Assembly (NCBI RefSeq): GCF_027912415.1
Contig: NZ_CP115175.1
Coordinates: 1,550,001-1,614,000 of the forward strand
DNA length: 64,000 nt
Source: Homoserinibacter sp. YIM 151385
Lineage (GTDB): Bacteria; Actinomycetota; Actinomycetes; Actinomycetales; Microbacteriaceae
Direction of reading: 5' to 3'
Made by a program: the position numbers and the translations under genes. Each line of letters starts with the position of its first letter. Positions within the stretch are counted from its first letter, which is position 1. This document shows positions 54,811 to 63,810 of this stretch, in pieces. The notes below the pieces were generated by a model, which was not told the origin of the DNA, searched no databases, and worked only from the letters and a program-made list of their open reading frames with translations.

Positions 54811-55283
54811 GCGGCGCCGGATCCCCCACCCTCGACCTCGACGGCTCGGGCCTCGACATCACGATCGTCTCGGGTCAGTGGCACGAGGCCATCTCGGACG
54901 GCCTCCGTGCGGGCGCCCGCGCCGCGCTCGAGGAGGCCGGTGCGACCGTGACCGAGGTGCTCGTGCCGGGCAGCTTCGAGCTGCCCGTGGTCGCGAAGGC
55001 CGTGCTCGAGGCGGGCGCGGACGGCGTCGTCGCCCTCGGGGTCATCATCCGGGGCGGCACGCCGCACTTCGACTACGTCTCGAACGCCGCGACCGACGGC
55101 CTGACCCGCGTCGCGCTCGACACCGGCAAGCCGGTGGGCTTCGGCGTGCTCACCCTGGATGACGAGCAGCAGGGCATCGACCGGGCCGGGCTCCCGGGCT
55201 CGAAGGAGGACAAGGGCCGGGAGGCGGCGGAGGCGGTCGTCGCGACGGCGCGCGCGCTGCGGGCGGTCCGCGGCGATTCCTAG
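54807..55283 (+). CDS. ribH: 6,7-dimethyl-8-ribityllumazine synthase
   Basis: Condenses the ribityl-pyrimidine and dihydroxybutanone phosphate to lumazine. The 158 residues carry VSGQWHEAISDGL, VPGSFELPVVAKAV, GVIIRGGTPHFDYVSNAATDG (catalytic His) and PVGFGVLTLDDEQQ. It is the last gene of ribD-ribE-ribBA-ribH, followed by a clear terminator. Confidence 0.97.
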   Translation: MSGAGSPTLDLDGSGLDITIVSGQWHEAISDGLRAGARAALEEAGATVTEVLVPGSFELPVVAKAVLEAGADGVVALGVIIRGGTPHFDYVSNAATDGLTRVALDTGKPVGFGVLTLDDEQQGIDRAGLPGSKEDKGREAAEAVVATARALRAVRGDS

Positions 55284-55299
55284 ACGGGCGTAGGGTATT

Positions 55300-55327
55300 G
55301 GGGGTCCGCCACGAGCGGGCCCCCTTT
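55300..55327 (+). terminator. Rho-independent terminator of the rib operon
   Basis: GGGGGTCCGC / GCGGGCCCCC (10 bp, one mismatch) with loop CACGA followed by TTT, 16 nt after the ribH stop. It is the most classical terminator in the window. Confidence 0.8.
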
Positions 55328-55422
55328 CGTCTTGCACGGGCAGCGTCGCGCGGTCGAGTCCGCACGCACCCCTGCCGCTCCCCCGACCCGCTCCCGTGCT
55401 CACGCCGTCCCCTCGGAGCACC

Positions 55423-56766
55423 ATGTCATCCACGCCCGCCGCCACGACCTCGCCGAAGCCCGCCAACCCCCGCGGCCGCGTCATCTTCGCGAGCCTCATC
55501 GGCACCTCGATCGAGTTCTACGACTTCTACGTCTACGCGACCGCGGCCGTCCTCGTCTTCCCCGCGCTGTTCTTCCCGGGCGACGACCCCGCCACCTCGC
55601 TGCTGAAGTCCTTCGCCGCGTTCGGCGCAGCCTTCGTCGCGCGGCCGCTCGGCTCGATCGTCTTCGGGCACTTCGGCGACCGGATCGGCCGCAAGGGCAC
55701 GCTCGTCGCCTCCCTCCTCACCATGGGCATCGCGACCTTCGTCATCGGCATCCTCCCGACCGGCCTCACGCCCGGGTGGGAGGTGCTCGCGCCGACGCTG
55801 CTCGTCGCGATGCGCTTCTGCCAGGGCCTCGGCCTCGGCGGCGAGTGGTCGGGGGCGGCGCTCCTCGCGACCGAGAACGCCCCGAAGGGGAAGCGGGCCA
55901 TCTACGGCACCTTCCCGCAGCTCGGCGCGCCCATCGGCTTCATCCTCGCGAACGGCGTGTTCCTCGTGCTCGCGACCGCCCTCGACGAGCAGGCCTTCCA
56001 GTCGTGGGGCTGGCGCGTGCCCTTCCTCGCCTCGTCGATCCTCGTGATCGTCGGCCTCTACGTGCGCTTCAAGCTCATCGAGACGCCCGCGTTCCAGAAG
56101 GTCGTCGACGAGGGCCACGTCGCGAAGCTGCCGCTCGCGCGCGTCTTCCGGACGAGCTGGCGCCCGCTCATCCTCGGCACCTTCATCATGCTCGCGACCT
56201 ACGTGCTCTTCTACCTGATGACGACGTTCACGCTGACCTTCGGGACGACGCCGGCGGACGCGCAGCCGGGCGGGCTCGGCTACGAGCGCACCGACTTCCT
56301 CATCATGCTCATCGTGGGCGTCGTGTTCTTCGGCGTCTTCACGCTCGTCTCGGGACCGCTCGCGGAGCGCTTCGGGCGGCGCCTGACGCTCATCGTCGTG
56401 ACGGCCGGCATCCTCGTCTTCGGCCTGCTCTTCGTCCCGCTCGCGGGCGGCGGCTTCGCCGGCATCATGGCGCTGCTCATCGTGGGCTTCTCGCTCATGG
56501 GCCTCACCTTCGGGCCGATGGCGTCGATCCTGCCGGAGCTCTTCCCGACGAACGTCCGCTACACGGGCTCGGCGATCAGCTACAACGTGTCGAGCATCCT
56601 GGGGGCCGCGGTCGCGCCCTTCATCGCGGTCGCGCTCTGGACGGCGGCGGGCGGCAGCATCTGGCTGGTCGGCGTGTACCTCAGCGCCATGGCGGTGCTG
56701 ACGCTCGTGGCCCTGCTCCTCAGCCGCGAGACGCGCGACATCGCGTACGAGTCGAACGTGGCCTGA
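55423..56766 (+). CDS. MFS transporter, metabolite:H+ symporter (MHS) family
   Basis: A 447-residue 12-helix transporter like ShiA/ProP/KgtP. ASLIGTSIEFYDFYVYATAA opens the first helix, the inter-helix motif is GHFGDRIGRKGTLVASLL, then RFCQGLGLGGEWSGAALLATENAP and GPLAERFGRR. Likely substrates are organic acids, betaines or shikimate; not resolvable by sequence alone. ATG 55423 is preceded by GGAG. The transporter stands alone after the rib terminator. Confidence 0.9.
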   Translation: MSSTPAATTSPKPANPRGRVIFASLIGTSIEFYDFYVYATAAVLVFPALFFPGDDPATSLLKSFAAFGAAFVARPLGSIVFGHFGDRIGRKGTLVASLLTMGIATFVIGILPTGLTPGWEVLAPTLLVAMRFCQGLGLGGEWSGAALLATENAPKGKRAIYGTFPQLGAPIGFILANGVFLVLATALDEQAFQSWGWRVPFLASSILVIVGLYVRFKLIETPAFQKVVDEGHVAKLPLARVFRTSWRPLILGTFIMLATYVLFYLMTTFTLTFGTTPADAQPGGLGYERTDFLIMLIVGVVFFGVFTLVSGPLAERFGRRLTLIVVTAGILVFGLLFVPLAGGGFAGIMALLIVGFSLMGLTFGPMASILPELFPTNVRYTGSAISYNVSSILGAAVAPFIAVALWTAAGGSIWLVGVYLSAMAVLTLVALLLSRETRDIAYESNVA

Positions 56767-56818
56767 GCCTCCGCGGCCGAACGGCCGAGCCCCTGGATGC
56801 GGGCGCGGGGAGGCGGGG

Positions 56819-57661
56819 TCAGTCGAGGAAGAGGGCGCGCAGCCTCCGGGTCGCGACGACGAGACCGACCGCGATCATGACGAGGTAGTAGCCGACGTGC
56901 ACGAACATCGCCGGCCCCAGGACGCCGGTCGTGAGCCCGCGGACGAGCTCGACCCCGTGCCAGAGCGGCAGCGCCTGGATGAGCCACTGGATCGGCTCGG
57001 GGTAGACGGTCAGCGGGTAGAAGGTCGCCGAGAACAGGAACATCGGCAGCATGACGAAGTTGACCCAGTCCATCTGCTGGAAGGTCTTGAGGTAGCTCGT
57101 GATCGCCATCCCGACGGCCGCGAAGCCGAAGGCGATGAGCAGGATCGCGGGGAGGGCGAGAATCGCCGTCCAGGCGAGGTTGAGCCCGAGCGCCTGCATG
57201 ACGATCATGAAGCCGGTCGCGTAGGCGCCGCCGCGGAGCAGCGCGAGCGCGATCTCGCCGAGCGCGATGTCGAGCGGCCCGAGGCTCGTCGCGAGCATGC
57301 CCTGGTAGAGCTTGCCGAAGTGCATCTTGAAGAAGACGTTCCACGTCGAGTCGTAGACGGCGCCGTTCATCGCCGAGACGGCGAGGAGCGCGGGCGCGAT
57401 GTACGCGGCGTAGGGGAGCTCGCCGTCGCCCTGGACGACCGGCCCGATGAAGCTGCCGAGCCCGATCCCGAGCGAGAGCAGGTAGAAGATCGGCTCGAAG
57501 AAGCCGGAGACGACGACGGCCCAGTTGGAGGACTTCGTCGCGAACCAGCCGCGGTACATGACGCTGCGCGCGTTGCCCGCATACAGCGCGCGCACGCCGC
57601 GCGGGCCTGGGCCCCGCGAGCCGCGGACCGCGCGGGCGGGGGCGCTGGAGGGCACACTCAC
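56819..57661 (-). CDS. ABC-2 type exporter permease 2
   Basis: A 280-residue permease with six helices of the ABC-2/DrrB type. MYRGWFATKSSNWAVVVSGFFEPIFYLLSLG begins the membrane part, GLTTGVLGP and RRLRALFLD end it. It overlaps the other permease by 4 bp (GTGA). With the preceding permease and ATPase it makes a heterodimeric exporter; substrates of this class include drugs, lipids and glycans. Confidence 0.88.
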   Translation of the reverse strand: MSVPSSAPARAVRGSRGPGPRGVRALYAGNARSVMYRGWFATKSSNWAVVVSGFFEPIFYLLSLGIGLGSFIGPVVQGDGELPYAAYIAPALLAVSAMNGAVYDSTWNVFFKMHFGKLYQGMLATSLGPLDIALGEIALALLRGGAYATGFMIVMQALGLNLAWTAILALPAILLIAFGFAAVGMAITSYLKTFQQMDWVNFVMLPMFLFSATFYPLTVYPEPIQWLIQALPLWHGVELVRGLTTGVLGPAMFVHVGYYLVMIAVGLVVATRRLRALFLD

Positions 57662-58509
57662 CGGTCGAGCCTCCTCGTCGAGATGCGGACGGCCAGCCGC
57701 CAGCCGACGACGGCGAGCGCGAGCAGGTACACGAGATGGATCGCGGTGAGCCAGGGCGCCTCGGCCGCACCGTACGCGAGCACGCGCGAGAGCTCCGCGC
57801 CGTGCCACAGCGGCGAGATCCAGCCCACCCACTGCAGGAACCACGGGAGCGTCTCGAGCGGGAACATCGTGCCGCTGAAGAGAGTCATCGGCAGCACGAT
57901 GAAGCGCATGATCATCGCGAACTGGCCCCGGTCCTCGGTGAGGGAGGCGCTGTAGGCCATGAGGGGCGTGCCGAAGGCGAGGCCCGTGAGCACGGCGACG
58001 AGGACCGCGAGCGCGCCCCCGGCGGGCGAGGGGACGGCCCCGAAGGCGAGCATGACGAGGTAGTAGACGAGCGCCGTCGCGAGCATGCGGAGCAGGACGA
58101 AGAGCACCACCCCGTCGACGATCTGACGCGCGCTGATCGGCGCCGCGTTCATGCCGACGAAGATGGGGTTCCACTTGAAGCCCATCATGATCGTGTACGT
58201 GAACTCCTCGGAGGCGACCGTGATCGCGGCCGCGCAGAGGAGGGCGGGCGCGACGAAGGCGAGGTAGCTCACGCCGTCCTCGGAGCCCGGCCCCTCGTTG
58301 CCGGTCACGAGCGTCGCGACCCCCACGCCGAAGGCGAAGAGGTAGAGCAGCGGCGTGCCGAGGATCGTCGCGACGATCGTGCCGCCGTAGTTCTTGAGGC
58401 GGCGGAGGTTGTGCTCGGTCACGTACCAGGCGCCGAAGCGGCGCGGGAGGGCGGCGACGGGGGCGGCCGGGGCGCCCGCCGGCGCCGCCTGGGATGCGGG
58501 GGCGCTCAT
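57658..58509 (-). CDS. ABC-2 type exporter permease 1
   Basis: A 283-residue permease with six helices: EHNLRRLKNYGGTIVATILGTPLLYLFAFGVG at the start, FTYTIMMGFKWNPIFVGMNAAP loop, and FSGTMFPLETLPWFLQWVGWISPLWHGAELSR late, a hallmark of ABC-2 permeases. The N-terminus is Ala/Pro-rich. ATG 58509 overlaps the ATPase stop by 4 bp. Confidence 0.88.
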   Translation of the reverse strand: MSAPASQAAPAGAPAAPVAALPRRFGAWYVTEHNLRRLKNYGGTIVATILGTPLLYLFAFGVGVATLVTGNEGPGSEDGVSYLAFVAPALLCAAAITVASEEFTYTIMMGFKWNPIFVGMNAAPISARQIVDGVVLFVLLRMLATALVYYLVMLAFGAVPSPAGGALAVLVAVLTGLAFGTPLMAYSASLTEDRGQFAMIMRFIVLPMTLFSGTMFPLETLPWFLQWVGWISPLWHGAELSRVLAYGAAEAPWLTAIHLVYLLALAVVGWRLAVRISTRRLDR

Positions 58510-59432
58510 TCGATGAGGCTCCGCCCCGTGAGGCGGAGGAAGACGTCCTCCAGGCTCGAGCGCCGCACGAGGCTCGTGACGGGCTCGAGGCCGAGCTCGA
58601 GGATGCGGCGCAGCGCCGCCTCGCCGTCGGCGGCGTAGACGAGCACGCGATCGGGCAGGGTCTCGGTCCGGTCGCCGACGCCCTCGATGCGGCGGGCGGC
58701 CTCCTCGTTGCGCTCGGAGCCGAAGCGCACCTCGACGACCTCCCGGCTGGAGTGCTCGCGGATGAGCGCGGCGGGCGCGCCCTCGGCCATGATCCGGCCC
58801 GAGTCGACGACGACGAGCCGGTCGCAGAGCTGCTCCGCCTCGTCCATGTAATGGGTGGTGAGCACGAGCGTCGTGCCCTCCTCCTTGAGCCGGAACAGCC
58901 GATCCCAGAGGATGTGGCGCGCCTGCGGGTCGAGTCCGGTGGTCGGCTCGTCGAGCAGCAGGATGCGGGGGTCGTTGATGAGGGCGCGCGCGATCGTGAG
59001 GCGCCGCTTCATGCCGCCGGAGAGGTCGTCGACCTTGGCCTTCGCCTTCTCCTCGAGCTGGGCGAAGGCGAGGAGCTCGTCGGCCCGCTGCGCGACGCGG
59101 TCGCGCGGGAGGCCGAAGTAGCGCCCGTAGACGAGCAGGTTCTCGCGCACGCGCAGCTCGAAGTCGAGGTTGTCCTGCTGGGGGACGACGCCGAGCTGCG
59201 CGCGGATCTCGGGGCCGGAGCGGTCGGGGTCGAGCCCGAGGATCGAGAGCTCGCCGCTCGTGCGGGTCGAGACGGCGCCGACCATGCGCATCGTGGTGGA
59301 CTTGCCGGCCCCGTTGGGCCCGAGCAGCCCGAAGGACTCCCCCGGCGCGACGTCGAAGTCGATGCCGTCGACGGCGGCGATCTCCTGGTAGCGCTTCGTG
59401 AGGGCTGCGGCGTGGATGACGGGGGCGGACAC
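58506..59432 (-). CDS. ABC-2 type exporter ATPase (DrrA-like)
   Basis: A 308-residue ATP-binding subunit: Walker A LLGPNGAGKSTTMRMV, Q-loop GVVPQQDNLD, signature DLSGGMKRRLTIARAL, Walker B ILLLDEPTTGLDP and H-loop LTTHYMDEA, then a C-terminal regulatory domain as in drug-resistance ABC proteins. GTG 59432 is chosen because TAGGCT (59440-59445) is 7 nt upstream; the longer extension starting MWTVLTCRRW would overlap the shared spacer. Its promoter region is about 55-95 bp from the GTCAAC operators of the next gene. Confidence 0.92.
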   Translation of the reverse strand: MSAPVIHAAALTKRYQEIAAVDGIDFDVAPGESFGLLGPNGAGKSTTMRMVGAVSTRTSGELSILGLDPDRSGPEIRAQLGVVPQQDNLDFELRVRENLLVYGRYFGLPRDRVAQRADELLAFAQLEEKAKAKVDDLSGGMKRRLTIARALINDPRILLLDEPTTGLDPQARHILWDRLFRLKEEGTTLVLTTHYMDEAEQLCDRLVVVDSGRIMAEGAPAALIREHSSREVVEVRFGSERNEEAARRIEGVGDRTETLPDRVLVYAADGEAALRRILELGLEPVTSLVRRSSLEDVFLRLTGRSLIE

Positions 59433-59497
59433 GAGAGCGAGCCTAGCCGCCCACCTCCGACATGTGAGCACCGTCCACATATCTCGCGGCGCGCCGT

Positions 59498-59541
59498 GTC
59501 AACCTGAGTTGACGTCCAGCCGAGTGTCAACTACGGTTGAC
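59498..59541. promoter_or_regulatory. Two identical operators GTCAAC-N4-GTTGAC
   Basis: Perfect 16-bp palindromes at 59498-59513 and 59526-59541, centres 28 bp apart. The second covers the -10 TACGGT (59532-59537) of the downstream HTH gene, the first its -35 region, so binding would block RNA polymerase. The HTH protein encoded at 59544 is the obvious candidate ligand. Confidence 0.7.
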
Positions 59542-59543
59542 GC

Positions 59544-59750
59544 GTGCCAGCCCGCCCCCTCGCCGAGGAGACCCCGCCCCCGGGGCCGCTCGCCGAGCTG
59601 CGCGAGCTCCGCGCCCGGCAGCAGGAGCTCCTCCGGCAGGAGGCCGCGCTCGTCCGCCAGGCGCGGGCGCAGGGATGCGGCTGGCAGATGATCGCGACCG
59701 CGCTCGGCGTCAGCCGGCAGGCCGTCCACAAGAGGTACGGGCGCCGATAG
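59544..59750 (+). CDS. Small HTH DNA-binding protein
   Basis: A 68-residue protein: charged helix ELRELRARQQELLRQEAALVRQARAQ (possible coiled-coil dimerisation) and a C-terminal helix-turn-helix GWQMIATALGVSRQAVHKRYGRR. Similar tiny HTH proteins with a SRQAVHxRYG end are common in actinobacteria. GTG 59544 is 6 nt after TACGGT (59532-59537), so the message is leaderless and the start lies right at the second operator. It is followed 14 nt later by the ABC exporter. Self-regulation is inference. Confidence 0.8.
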   Translation: MPARPLAEETPPPGPLAELRELRARQQELLRQEAALVRQARAQGCGWQMIATALGVSRQAVHKRYGRR

Positions 59751-59764
59751 CGCCGAGGAGAGAC

Positions 59765-61651
59765 ATGAGCACCGCCGACACCCGATCCACCGCGCCCCGC
59801 CGGGGGCTCCTCGGCCGACGCGCCGCCGCCGACGACGGCCCCCGCGCGAGCTTCCGCGAGCTCCTCCCCTACCTCACCGAGCACCGCGGCGCCCTCGCCG
59901 CCGTCATCGTGCTCAGCATCCTCAGCGCGGCCGCCTCCCTCGCGCAGCCGCTGCTCGTCAGCCAGGTCATCTCGATCGTCGAGGCGGGCCGCGCGCTCGG
60001 CTGGCTCGTCTGGGTGCTCATCGGACTCGTCGTCGGCTCCGCCGTCCTCAGCGGCCTCCAGCACTACATCCTCCAGCGCACCGGCACCTCGGTCGTGCTC
60101 TCGGCCCGCCGCCAGCTCGTGCGCCGGATGCTGCGCCTCCCGATCTCGGAGTTCGACACGCGCCGCACGGGCGACCTCGTCTCGCGCGTCGGCAGCGACA
60201 CCACCCTGCTCTACGCCGTCATGACGCAGGGCCTCCTCGACGCGGTCGGCGGTGCCCTGCTCTTCCTCGGCGCGCTCATCGCGATGCTCGTCCTCGACCC
60301 CGTGCTGCTCGGCCTCACCGTGCTCGTCGTCGCGGTCTCGGTCGTCGCGGTCACGCTGCTCTCGGCGCGGATCCGCGTCGCCAGCCGCGAGCAGCAGGAG
60401 CGCGTCGGCGACCTCGCGGCGGCCGTCGAGCGCGCGATCAGCGCGATCCGCACCGTCCGCGCGGCGAACGCGACCGGGCGCGAGACGGAGGTCGTCGAGC
60501 GGGATGCGGTCGGTGCCTGGCGCGCGGGCGTCAAGGTCGCGAAGATCTCGGCCCTCGTCGTGCCGATCGCGGGCATCGCGATGCAGGTGTCGTTCCTCGT
60601 GGTGCTCGGCGTGGGGGGCTTCCGCGTCGCCTCCGGCGAGCTGACGATCGCGAACCTCGTCGCGTTCATCCTGTTCCTCTTCATGATGATCATGCCGCTC
60701 GGGCAGGCCTTCGGGGCCATCAACTCCGTCAACCAGGCGCTCGGCGCGCTCGGCCGCATCCAGGAGATCGTGCGCACCCCCGCCGAGGACGCGGACGATG
60801 CGGCCGCGACCCCGGCACCCGACGGCGACGCGGCGGCGGCGATCGAGTTCGAGGAGGTCGTGTTCGGCTACCCGGACGCCGCCCACCGCACCGAGACGGA
60901 GAAGACGGTCGCGGCCGCGGTCGGCGAGGCCGCGCTCGCGGAGCTCGGCGACGAGGACGCCCGGCGCGAGGGCGAGGTGCTGCGGGGCGTGAGCTTCCAG
61001 GTGCCGCGCGGCTCCCGCGTCGCGCTCGTCGGCCCCTCGGGCGCGGGCAAGAGCACCGTCCTCGCGCTCGTCGAGCGCTTCTACGACCCCGAGTCGGGCG
61101 TCGTGCGGCTCGGCGGGAAGGATGTCCGCGGCCTCGAGCGCGACGCCCTGCGCGGGCAGATCGGCTACGTCGAGCAGGATGCGCCGGTGCTCGCGGGCAC
61201 GATCCGCGACAACCTCCTGCTCGCCGCGCCCGGGGCCTCCGACGAGGCCTGCGAGCGGGTCCTCCGCGCGGTCAACCTCGGCGAGGTGCTCGGCCGCAGC
61301 CCCCTCGGCCTCGACGCGCAGGTCGGCGAGGACGGCGTCATGCTCTCCGGCGGCGAGCGCCAGCGGCTCGCGATCGCGCGTGCGCTGCTCGCCGCGCCCC
61401 CGATCCTGCTCCTCGACGAGGCGACCGCCTCCCTCGACGGCCTCAACGAGCAGCTGCTCCGCGAGGCGATCGACACGGTCGCCGAGGACCGGACGCTGCT
61501 CGTCATCGCGCACCGGCTCTCGACCGTCGTCGACTCCGACCGCATCGTGGTCCTCGACCGCGGCCGCGTCGCCGGCGTCGGCACGCACTCCGAGCTCGTC
61601 GCCTCCGTGCCGCTCTACCGCGACCTCGCGAAGCACCAGCTGCTCGTCTAG
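59765..61651 (+). CDS. ABC transporter with fused permease and ATPase domains
   Basis: A 628-residue half-transporter-type ABC exporter (type I fold, MsbA/LmrA-like). Six helices (about residues 35-340) include SRVGSDTTLLYAVMTQGLL; the ATPase has Walker A LVGPSGAGKSTVLALVE, signature MLSGGERQRLAIARALL, Walker B ILLLDEATASLD and IAHRLSTV. An acidic insert of about 30 residues (about 375-405, RTETEKTVAAAVGEAA...) separates strand GYPDA from the LRGVSF strand, unusual in this family. GAGGAGAG precedes the ATG. Probably cotranscribed with the HTH regulator. Confidence 0.92.
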   Translation: MSTADTRSTAPRRGLLGRRAAADDGPRASFRELLPYLTEHRGALAAVIVLSILSAAASLAQPLLVSQVISIVEAGRALGWLVWVLIGLVVGSAVLSGLQHYILQRTGTSVVLSARRQLVRRMLRLPISEFDTRRTGDLVSRVGSDTTLLYAVMTQGLLDAVGGALLFLGALIAMLVLDPVLLGLTVLVVAVSVVAVTLLSARIRVASREQQERVGDLAAAVERAISAIRTVRAANATGRETEVVERDAVGAWRAGVKVAKISALVVPIAGIAMQVSFLVVLGVGGFRVASGELTIANLVAFILFLFMMIMPLGQAFGAINSVNQALGALGRIQEIVRTPAEDADDAAATPAPDGDAAAAIEFEEVVFGYPDAAHRTETEKTVAAAVGEAALAELGDEDARREGEVLRGVSFQVPRGSRVALVGPSGAGKSTVLALVERFYDPESGVVRLGGKDVRGLERDALRGQIGYVEQDAPVLAGTIRDNLLLAAPGASDEACERVLRAVNLGEVLGRSPLGLDAQVGEDGVMLSGGERQRLAIARALLAAPPILLLDEATASLDGLNEQLLREAIDTVAEDRTLLVIAHRLSTVVDSDRIVVLDRGRVAGVGTHSELVASVPLYRDLAKHQLLV

Positions 61652-61660
61652 GTCACGCGC

Positions 61661-62221
61661 TCAGCGGCCCCGCTCGCCCTCGTCGACCGCGCGGAGCAGG
61701 AGCAGGGTCGCGCCCTCGGCATCGACGCCGATCGCGGCGTCGTAGCGGACCTCGGGGTCGTCCTGGTCGCGGTACGCGAGGTACTCGGGGGCGGCCATGC
61801 CGAGATCCCCGGGGCTCACGGCCCAGCCGTCCGTCGGATCGACGGGCTGGTAGCTCGTGCCCTCGAGCGGGGACGCCGTCCCCTCCGGCAGGCGCACGAC
61901 CGCGTCGAAGCGCGGGGTCGGCACGCGCGTCTCGCTGCCCTCGACGAGCACGCTGCCGGCCGGGAGCGCGAGCCGCCCGAGCTCGCCCGCGCGCTCGGCC
62001 GAGTCGAGCTCGCAGGGGAGCAGGATGCGGCCGCAGAGCCCCGCCGGCGTGCGGCCGACGGTGTCGGCGAAGATCGTCCAGCCGACGACGAGCCCGGCCG
62101 CGATGACGGCGACGACGAGGAGGGCGGCGAGCCCGCGCGGGACGGCGCGGGACAGCGCCTCCCTCTCGGCGACCTCGACCTCCGGGGCGTCGAGGCCGAG
62201 CTGCTCGGCGGCGGTGGGCAT
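61661..62221 (-). CDS. Single-pass membrane protein of unknown function
   Basis: A 186-residue protein: ~28 cytoplasmic residues, one membrane helix (about 30-52, GLAALLVVAVIAAGLVVGWTIF), then an exported ~130-residue domain with two Cys close together (LCGRILLPCEL) that could form a disulfide. I do not recognise a family. TAGGGT (62228-62233) lies 6 nt before ATG 62221, so it appears leaderless. It is convergent with the ABC exporter (9-bp gap) and lies downstream of the dehydrogenase terminator. Confidence 0.75.
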   Translation of the reverse strand: MPTAAEQLGLDAPEVEVAEREALSRAVPRGLAALLVVAVIAAGLVVGWTIFADTVGRTPAGLCGRILLPCELDSAERAGELGRLALPAGSVLVEGSETRVPTPRFDAVVRLPEGTASPLEGTSYQPVDPTDGWAVSPGDLGMAAPEYLAYRDQDDPEVRYDAAIGVDAEGATLLLLRAVDEGERGR

Positions 62222-62234
62222 GCCGGGACCCTAC

Positions 62235-62315
62235 CTCCTCGGGAGGGGTCTCGGTCGACACGCCGCCGACGCGGTCGGCTGGGACGGCGTGTCGGCCAGA
62301 ACCCCTCCCGAGGAG
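62235..62315 (-). terminator. Two-tier hairpin terminator after the dehydrogenase
   Basis: A perfect 15-bp outer stem (62235-62249 with 62301-62315), a 6-nt internal loop each side, then a 10-bp inner stem (62256-62265 with 62285-62294). It starts one base past the dehydrogenase stop and reaches near the next gene's -10 (62228-62233). Confidence 0.65.
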
Positions 62316-62316
62316 C

Positions 62317-63783
62317 TCAGGCGAAGGGGTCGGGCGTCATCGTGTACTTCGTCTCGAGGTACTCGTGGATGCCCTCGAGCCCGCCCTCGCGGCCGTTGCC
62401 CGACTGCTTGACCCCGCCGAAGGGCGCCGCCGCGTTCGAGATGACGCCGACGTTGAGGCCCATCATCCCGGTGTCGAGGGCGTCGATCATGCGCTGGCCG
62501 CGCGCGAGGTCGCGGGTGAAGACGTAGGAGACGAGCCCGTACTCGGTGTCGTTCGCGAGCCGCACCGCCTCCGCCTCCTCGCCGAAGGTCGCGATCGCGA
62601 GCACCGGGCCGAAGATCTCCTGGCGGAGGATCTCGCTGCCGGGCGCGACGCCCGTGACGACGGTCGGCTGGAAGAAGGTGCCGGTGCCCTCGATCGCGCT
62701 GCCGCCCGTCTCGACGGCGGCGCCGCGGCCGACCGCGTCCTCGACGAGCTCGACCGCCTTCGCGACCGCGCGGTCGTCGATGAGCGGCCCGATCTGGATG
62801 CCGTCCTCCGTGCCGCGGCCGACCCGCATCGCCGCCACCCGCTCGGTGACGCGGCGCGCGAACTCGGGGGCGACGTCCTCGTGGACGATGAAGCGGTTCG
62901 CGGCCGTGCAGGCCTGGCCGATGTTGCGGAACTTCGCGGCCAGCGCGCCCTCGACGGCCTGGTCGAGATCCGCGTCCTCGAAGACCACGAACGGCGCGTT
63001 GCCGCCGAGCTCCATGGAGGTGCGGAGCACGCCGTCGGCCGCCTGCTTCATGAGCTGCACGCCGACGGGCGTGGAGCCGGTGAAGCTGAGCTTCCGGAGC
63101 CGCGGGTCGGCGATGATCGGCGAGGAGACCTCCTTCGAGCTCGAGGTCGTGATGACGTTGACGACGCCCTCCGGGAGCCCCGCCTCGATGAGCAGCGCCG
63201 CGAGGGCGAGGGTCGTGAGCGGCGTGAGCTCGGCCGGCTTCACGACGACCGTGCAGCCGGCGGCGAGCGCGGGCGCGATCTTGCGGGTGGCCATCGCGAG
63301 CGGGAAGTTCCACGGCGTGATGAGGTAGCACGGGCCGACGGGACGCTGCGACACGATCATGCGCCCCGTGCCCTCGGGGTTCGCGCCGTAGCGGCCCGCG
63401 ATGCGCGGCGCCTCCTCCGAGAACCAGCGCAGGAACTCGCCGCCGTAGGCGACCTCGCCGCGCGACTCCGCGAGCGGCTTGCCCATCTCGAGCGTCATGA
63501 GCAGCGCGAAGTCGTCGGCCCGCTCCTGCAGCAGGTCGAACGCGCGGCGCAGGATCTCGCCGCGCTTCCGGGCGGGGGTCGCCGCCCAGGCCTCCGCGGC
63601 CTCCACCGCGGCATCGAGGGCGCGGATGCCGTCCTCGGGCGATGCGTCGGCGATGCGCGTGAGGACCTCGCCCGTGGCGGGGTCGCGCACGGCGAGCGTC
63701 GCGCCGGTCGAGGAGTCCGTCCACGCGCCGCCGATCAGGAGCTGCGTCGGCACGGACTGGATGAGCTGGGCTTCGTCGGTCAT
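62317..63783 (-). CDS. gabD: NAD(P)-dependent succinate-semialdehyde dehydrogenase family
   Basis: An aldehyde dehydrogenase of 488 residues. Active-site Cys in NIGQACTAANRF, catalytic Glu in SMELGGNAPF, cofactor loop FTGSTPVGVQLMKQA and ITPWNFPLAM. Closest in style to GabD/SSADH, though other semialdehydes are possible. GAGGAGG precedes ATG 63783. Followed by a long hairpin; the partial gene upstream ends 27 bp before the start and could be in the same operon. Confidence 0.9.
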   Translation of the reverse strand: MTDEAQLIQSVPTQLLIGGAWTDSSTGATLAVRDPATGEVLTRIADASPEDGIRALDAAVEAAEAWAATPARKRGEILRRAFDLLQERADDFALLMTLEMGKPLAESRGEVAYGGEFLRWFSEEAPRIAGRYGANPEGTGRMIVSQRPVGPCYLITPWNFPLAMATRKIAPALAAGCTVVVKPAELTPLTTLALAALLIEAGLPEGVVNVITTSSSKEVSSPIIADPRLRKLSFTGSTPVGVQLMKQAADGVLRTSMELGGNAPFVVFEDADLDQAVEGALAAKFRNIGQACTAANRFIVHEDVAPEFARRVTERVAAMRVGRGTEDGIQIGPLIDDRAVAKAVELVEDAVGRGAAVETGGSAIEGTGTFFQPTVVTGVAPGSEILRQEIFGPVLAIATFGEEAEAVRLANDTEYGLVSYVFTRDLARGQRMIDALDTGMMGLNVGVISNAAAPFGGVKQSGNGREGGLEGIHEYLETKYTMTPDPFA

Positions 63784-63810
63784 GGTTCCTCCTCGTGCAT
63801 CATCCCGCAC

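Noticed and set aside
62235-62315. Copy of the A/B/C element
   Set aside because: It is a two-tier hairpin with an unrelated interior.
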